From positions 2,200,693 to 2,264,692 of the forward strand of contig ONZQ02000004.1 in NCBI GenBank assembly GCA_900312665.1: a stretch of 64,000 nt of DNA, read 5' to 3'. How positions within the stretch are numbered: position 1 is the stretch's first letter; each line of letters starts with the position of its first letter. Below are positions 60,825-64,000 of the stretch, piece by piece. The position numbers were made by a program, and so were the translations under genes. The DNA is from Cephalotrichum gorgonifer (taxonomy: Eukaryota; Ascomycota; Sordariomycetes; Microascales; Microascaceae). Below the pieces are notes generated by a model. That model was not told the origin of the DNA and did not search any database. It saw only the letters and a list, made by a program, of their open reading frames with translations.

Positions 60825-63612
60825 TCAGCCGAGGGTGCGGCCACTGTGGATAGCCGGTAGAGGAGGCCCGATGGGATGGTGGTGGTGGTGTCGGCTATCC
60901 ATTGGAGAGGTGGTGGCGCTGGTGCGCAGGGGGGGACCATAGGTGGGCGTAGCGTACTCGGGCGCGAGGCCCCCATCCCACGACTCCTCGCTGAGGACGC
61001 TCAAGTAGCCGTTACCGACCCTGTCGCGGAGCGCCTCGATTTTGCGGCGGTATATCTCGCCGCTGTCCCATTCCCTCGGCACCTGCCAGTCCTCCTGCAC
61101 CTGAGTGTCGGGTGGAGCGGAGTATGCCGGCGGGAGGTCCAGTTCGACCTTGGTGTCGATATGTGGGATGGGTGGGAGTTGGTGGACCTGGGGGGGGACG
61201 TCAGGGGCAATATTTATGTTTGCCTCGCCCTGCGGTTTCAGTACCGGAGCAGGCAAGAGCTGAGGCTCCGAAGGCTTAGGCTTCGACGCCGAGCGGTTGG
61301 CCTCCGGTTCTACATGGGTATCGACCAAGTCTAGAACCGGAGTCCGCTTCATGGTGATGTTTTGCACTGCCTGCCGCGGACTTATCTCGACGGCAGCAAC
61401 CCGCGTCTCGGTATCCGCAAGATCGACAATCCGCCTCTTGGGTGTCTTGCGCCGGCGCGACGAGGCAACGTTCACCTCGCTAGACACCATGTTGGGAGAC
61501 GGGCGCTCCTTTCTCAGGACGTGGGGTTCGCGAGGAGTCTCGTGGATGATGGTAGGCTTGCTCACGTCAACAGGCCGGATGGTGGGCTGCGGGGGCTTCA
61601 CGACGGGTACAGCCTCGGGGAGTGGTGCTCGGTCCACGAGCAGACGCTTTTCCGAGTAAGTCGGGCCGTACCCGTCGATGGCGATGTCCTCGGTGTATCC
61701 GGGTGTCTGGCGGAACAGGTTGAAGATGGTGATACGGTAGTTGCGGTGGGTGCGGGTGAACGGGTTGCCATCGACCCAGATCTCACGAATGTCAGGGATT
61801 CCCGTTAACCTCGCCAGCTCGGTCGGATCCGTGATCCTGTTTTCTCTCAGGTCGAGTCTCTCCAGCGGGTACAGCTTCTCTATCCCAGCTAGCGACTGCA
61901 GACGGTTGCCCCTCAGGTTCAGCGCCGTTATCGCCGGGAGAGGGCAACGCGTGAGGGAGTGCAGGGAGTCGATCATGCAGTGGGAGAGATTGAGGGCACG
62001 CAGCGCGGTAAGGGTGGAGAGGCTGTCGGGAACTTCGGAGAACAGGTTGGACGAGAAGTCGAGAGAGTGGAGGGTGTTCGACAGAGGGGCCAGGCTGGTG
62101 GCCGGGAATGTCGTCAACGAGTTGTCTGCGAGGCTCAGGTGCCTCAGGAAGCGCCACTTGGATGCGGGAAGGACGCCCATGGCGAGGAGGTTCGTGGAGC
62201 TGCCCCGGGAATGATGGAGCCACGGATCTCCCTGACTGGAATGCGAGCTGCTGGAGCCGGACCTCTTGATCTTGTGGGACGACCCGCGAGCATGGGAGGA
62301 TGTGTTCCGGGAGTTGGGGCGTCTCACGGGGGAGAAGCTCCGAGGGCGGCAGCCTCCGGAACCGGGGGACTTGGGCTCCTCGTCGGTGTCGCCCTGTAGA
62401 GGGACCGTGGTCTGGCTCGTGCCGAAGGCGGACGCCTCGTCGATGGCACTCTCGCTGGCGCTCATCGGATTGATACGGACATCAGCCGTCGACTTCCTCG
62501 GGTCGGGAGAGGCAGGGGCGGATTTCGAGTTGTGGATTTCGGTGTGATGGCTCGTGGGGATTCTCCGAGGGCTGGCGTTCGCGTTCGCGTTCCAGGCCGT
62601 GGTTGGTGAAGGTTGAGTCGCCTTGGAGGTTCTGCGTCGCCTCTTGTCCATGTCGTCCAGAACTATATCGATAAGGATATCCGCCGGATCGTCCAGGCTC
62701 GCACGCTTTACGGTCAGGGATCTTAGCTGTTCGGAGAGGCGGTCCCAGCCGTAGAACTGGCGGAAGTCGATGTCACTAATTTCCAGGGCCTGGACGTTCT
62801 TGAAGACGTAGAGGGGGACGGCCGAGTCGAAGGGGAATTCCTCGTAGCCGCGGATGAGTCGTGCGCGCCAGTCGGGTCCCAGGCGGAGGCAGGGGATTTT
62901 GGTAAAGGCCGAGTACAGATACTTCAAGTCCATGTTCAGGGCAGCCTTCTGCCGCTCGGTTCGTGCCGCGGATATGCTCGCTCCAATGCCGAAGCTCGAC
63001 CAGAGCGAGGACATGCCGGACATGACGCTCCTCACGCTCGATACCGAGCGAATGGAGGCGACATCCGAGCCACGCCTCCTCAGCTGCGAGTCACCCATGA
63101 ACGAGACATAGTTGGCGGAGGTGGACGTGTCGTGCAGGTTCTCGAGTCTGATCTTCATAGAGCCAACTTCGATGCCGAGCTCTTCGAATCGGGAGAGGAG
63201 ATAGAAGAGGTGGTGGGGGGTGAGAGAGAGTTTCGTCGACTTGGTGCTCTGCGAGGTTAGGTTCAGCGCGCCGAAGGACAGTGCCGAGGCGAGAGCGCTT
63301 GTCGTCGAGGAGGATGTCGAGGGGCGGTCGGGCACGCTTGGCGACGAAGGCACCTGGATGGAGCTGACGCTCTGAGAGGCTCCATGGCGGGCGGGCTGGC
63401 GGCGGAACTGTAGCGCGTTGGCCAAAGCTTTCTCGTGTGTGCGCACGAAGCTAGCAAGATGCTGTAGTGGCGAAGGCGCCATGTTAGCGAGACGAGTTCC
63501 CAGAACCAAGTCAAGTTCTCAGCAGGGAGTTTCCTCCGCCCTCCAAAGCACAGCAGGGTATTGGGTGTCTCCCTCTTACCTTGATGAACACGTCCCCGTC
63601 TTCTGAGTCCAT
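60825..63612 (-). CDS. Leucine-rich-repeat protein (LKB1-interacting-protein-like)
   Basis: Two exons (63612-63580 and 63461-60825) encode 889 residues. The 33-nt first exon gives MDSEDGDVFIK and joins HLASFVRTHEKALANALQFR; the 118-nt intron is GTAAGA...CTACAG. The long frame continues upstream into this intron, so a start at 63509 or 63482 would be wrong. Residues about 85-290 form a folded N-terminal domain (TPHHLFYLLSRFEELGIEVG, VPLYVFKNVQALEISDIDFR). After a disordered S/R-rich insert come about six leucine-rich repeats (about 448-615: LRHLSLADNSLTTFP, LRALNLSHCMIDSL, ALNLRGNRLQSLAGIEKLYP, IREIWVDGNPFTRTHRNYRI). The rest is proline-rich and disordered, ending in a His run (HHHHHPIGPPLPAIHSGRTL). 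The layout recalls LKB1/STK11-interacting protein; function in fungi is unknown. The LRR call is firm, the subfamily tentative. Confidence 0.8.
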
Positions 63613-64000
63613 GATTTTCGGATATCAGTTCATCGGGGACCTTGTCGGAGATGGAGGAATTGTCGAGAGTGGGGGGATGTCGGGGAGAAGGACGGCGTCG
63701 GGGTCCACAGTGGTCTAATAGGGGCTCGAATCAAGCTCCTATATCGGCGTTTTCCTGCGGCTCAGTCCGGGTCGAGAGTATCGGACGACAAAGTGGCAAG
63801 GGAAAGAACGCGGGGTCTGTACAACGAGAGAAGTGGTGTCAGTATGAGGTGGTCATAGAGCGAGTAAAGCACCAAGAAACGTGCATAGTATCAACGAAGG
63901 AAAACATGAAGTGCGGTGCAGTGCGAGGTAGCTGCCGTAGCTGTGTTTTGAGTGCTGAGAACGTTGAGAGAACCTGGAATCTCCCAGGAAGGCCTTGCCG
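63613..64000. promoter_or_regulatory. Upstream region of the LRR gene
   Basis: This non-coding DNA at the window edge should carry the LRR-gene promoter and leader. No specific element was recognised. Confidence 0.5.

Noticed and set aside
1..64000. CRISPR arrays, rRNA operon, secondary-metabolite cluster, intact transposon
   Set aside because: No regularly spaced direct repeats, no rRNA sequence, no PKS/NRPS or tailoring enzymes, and no transposase or reverse-transcriptase motifs were seen.

Overview
The window is nuclear DNA of a filamentous ascomycete (Pezizomycotina, most likely Sordariomycetes). This rests on short GT-AG introns with CTAAC/CTGAC-type branch sites, long intergenic spacers, and housekeeping proteins whose remembered family sequences match best in that class (for example the eIF3a N-terminus MPPPPHQKPENVLKR). 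I do not name a genus. Fourteen genes are supported; thirteen are intact or nearly so, and all functional names come from motif recognition, not a search.

Layout. 90-363 (+) is the 3' end of a DRG/Rbg1 GTPase. 364-11884 is about 11.5 kb with no gene I can support. 11885-13680 (+) is a CENP-B-type HTH protein. 14877-19236 (-) is a PXA-domain protein interrupted by a 2.28-kb intron. 19786-21439 (-) is MSS51 and shares a 0.4-kb divergent promoter with RSE1/SF3B3 (21848-26002, +). 27239-32249 (-) is a Hos4-like ankyrin protein of the Set3 complex, divergent from an ALKBH6-like dioxygenase (33558-34489, +), which lies tail to tail with a polyprenol-reductase/DFG10-like enzyme (34578-35620, -). 36443-39860 (-) is eIF3a/TIF32, divergent from a G-protein gamma subunit (41897-42405, +). 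After a 3.8-kb spacer come a Rdx/SelW-like CxxC protein (46192-46813, +), PP1 catalytic subunit (48283-49768, -), a small unrecognised four-exon gene (52787-53318, -), Nto1/BRPF-like PHD protein (54395-58155, -) and a leucine-rich-repeat protein (60825-63612, -).

The genes do not form a pathway or cluster. They are core cell-biology genes: splicing, translation initiation, chromatin (Hos4 and Nto1), mitochondrial translation, glycosylation and signalling (PP1, G gamma). The unusual material is structural: a giant intron with a perfect hairpin, an exon consisting only of the start codon, very short terminal exons, a broken splice junction in the ALKBH6 iron site, and a short TACAAGTA-type motif scattered through the spacers but not seen in the exons of the recognised genes.
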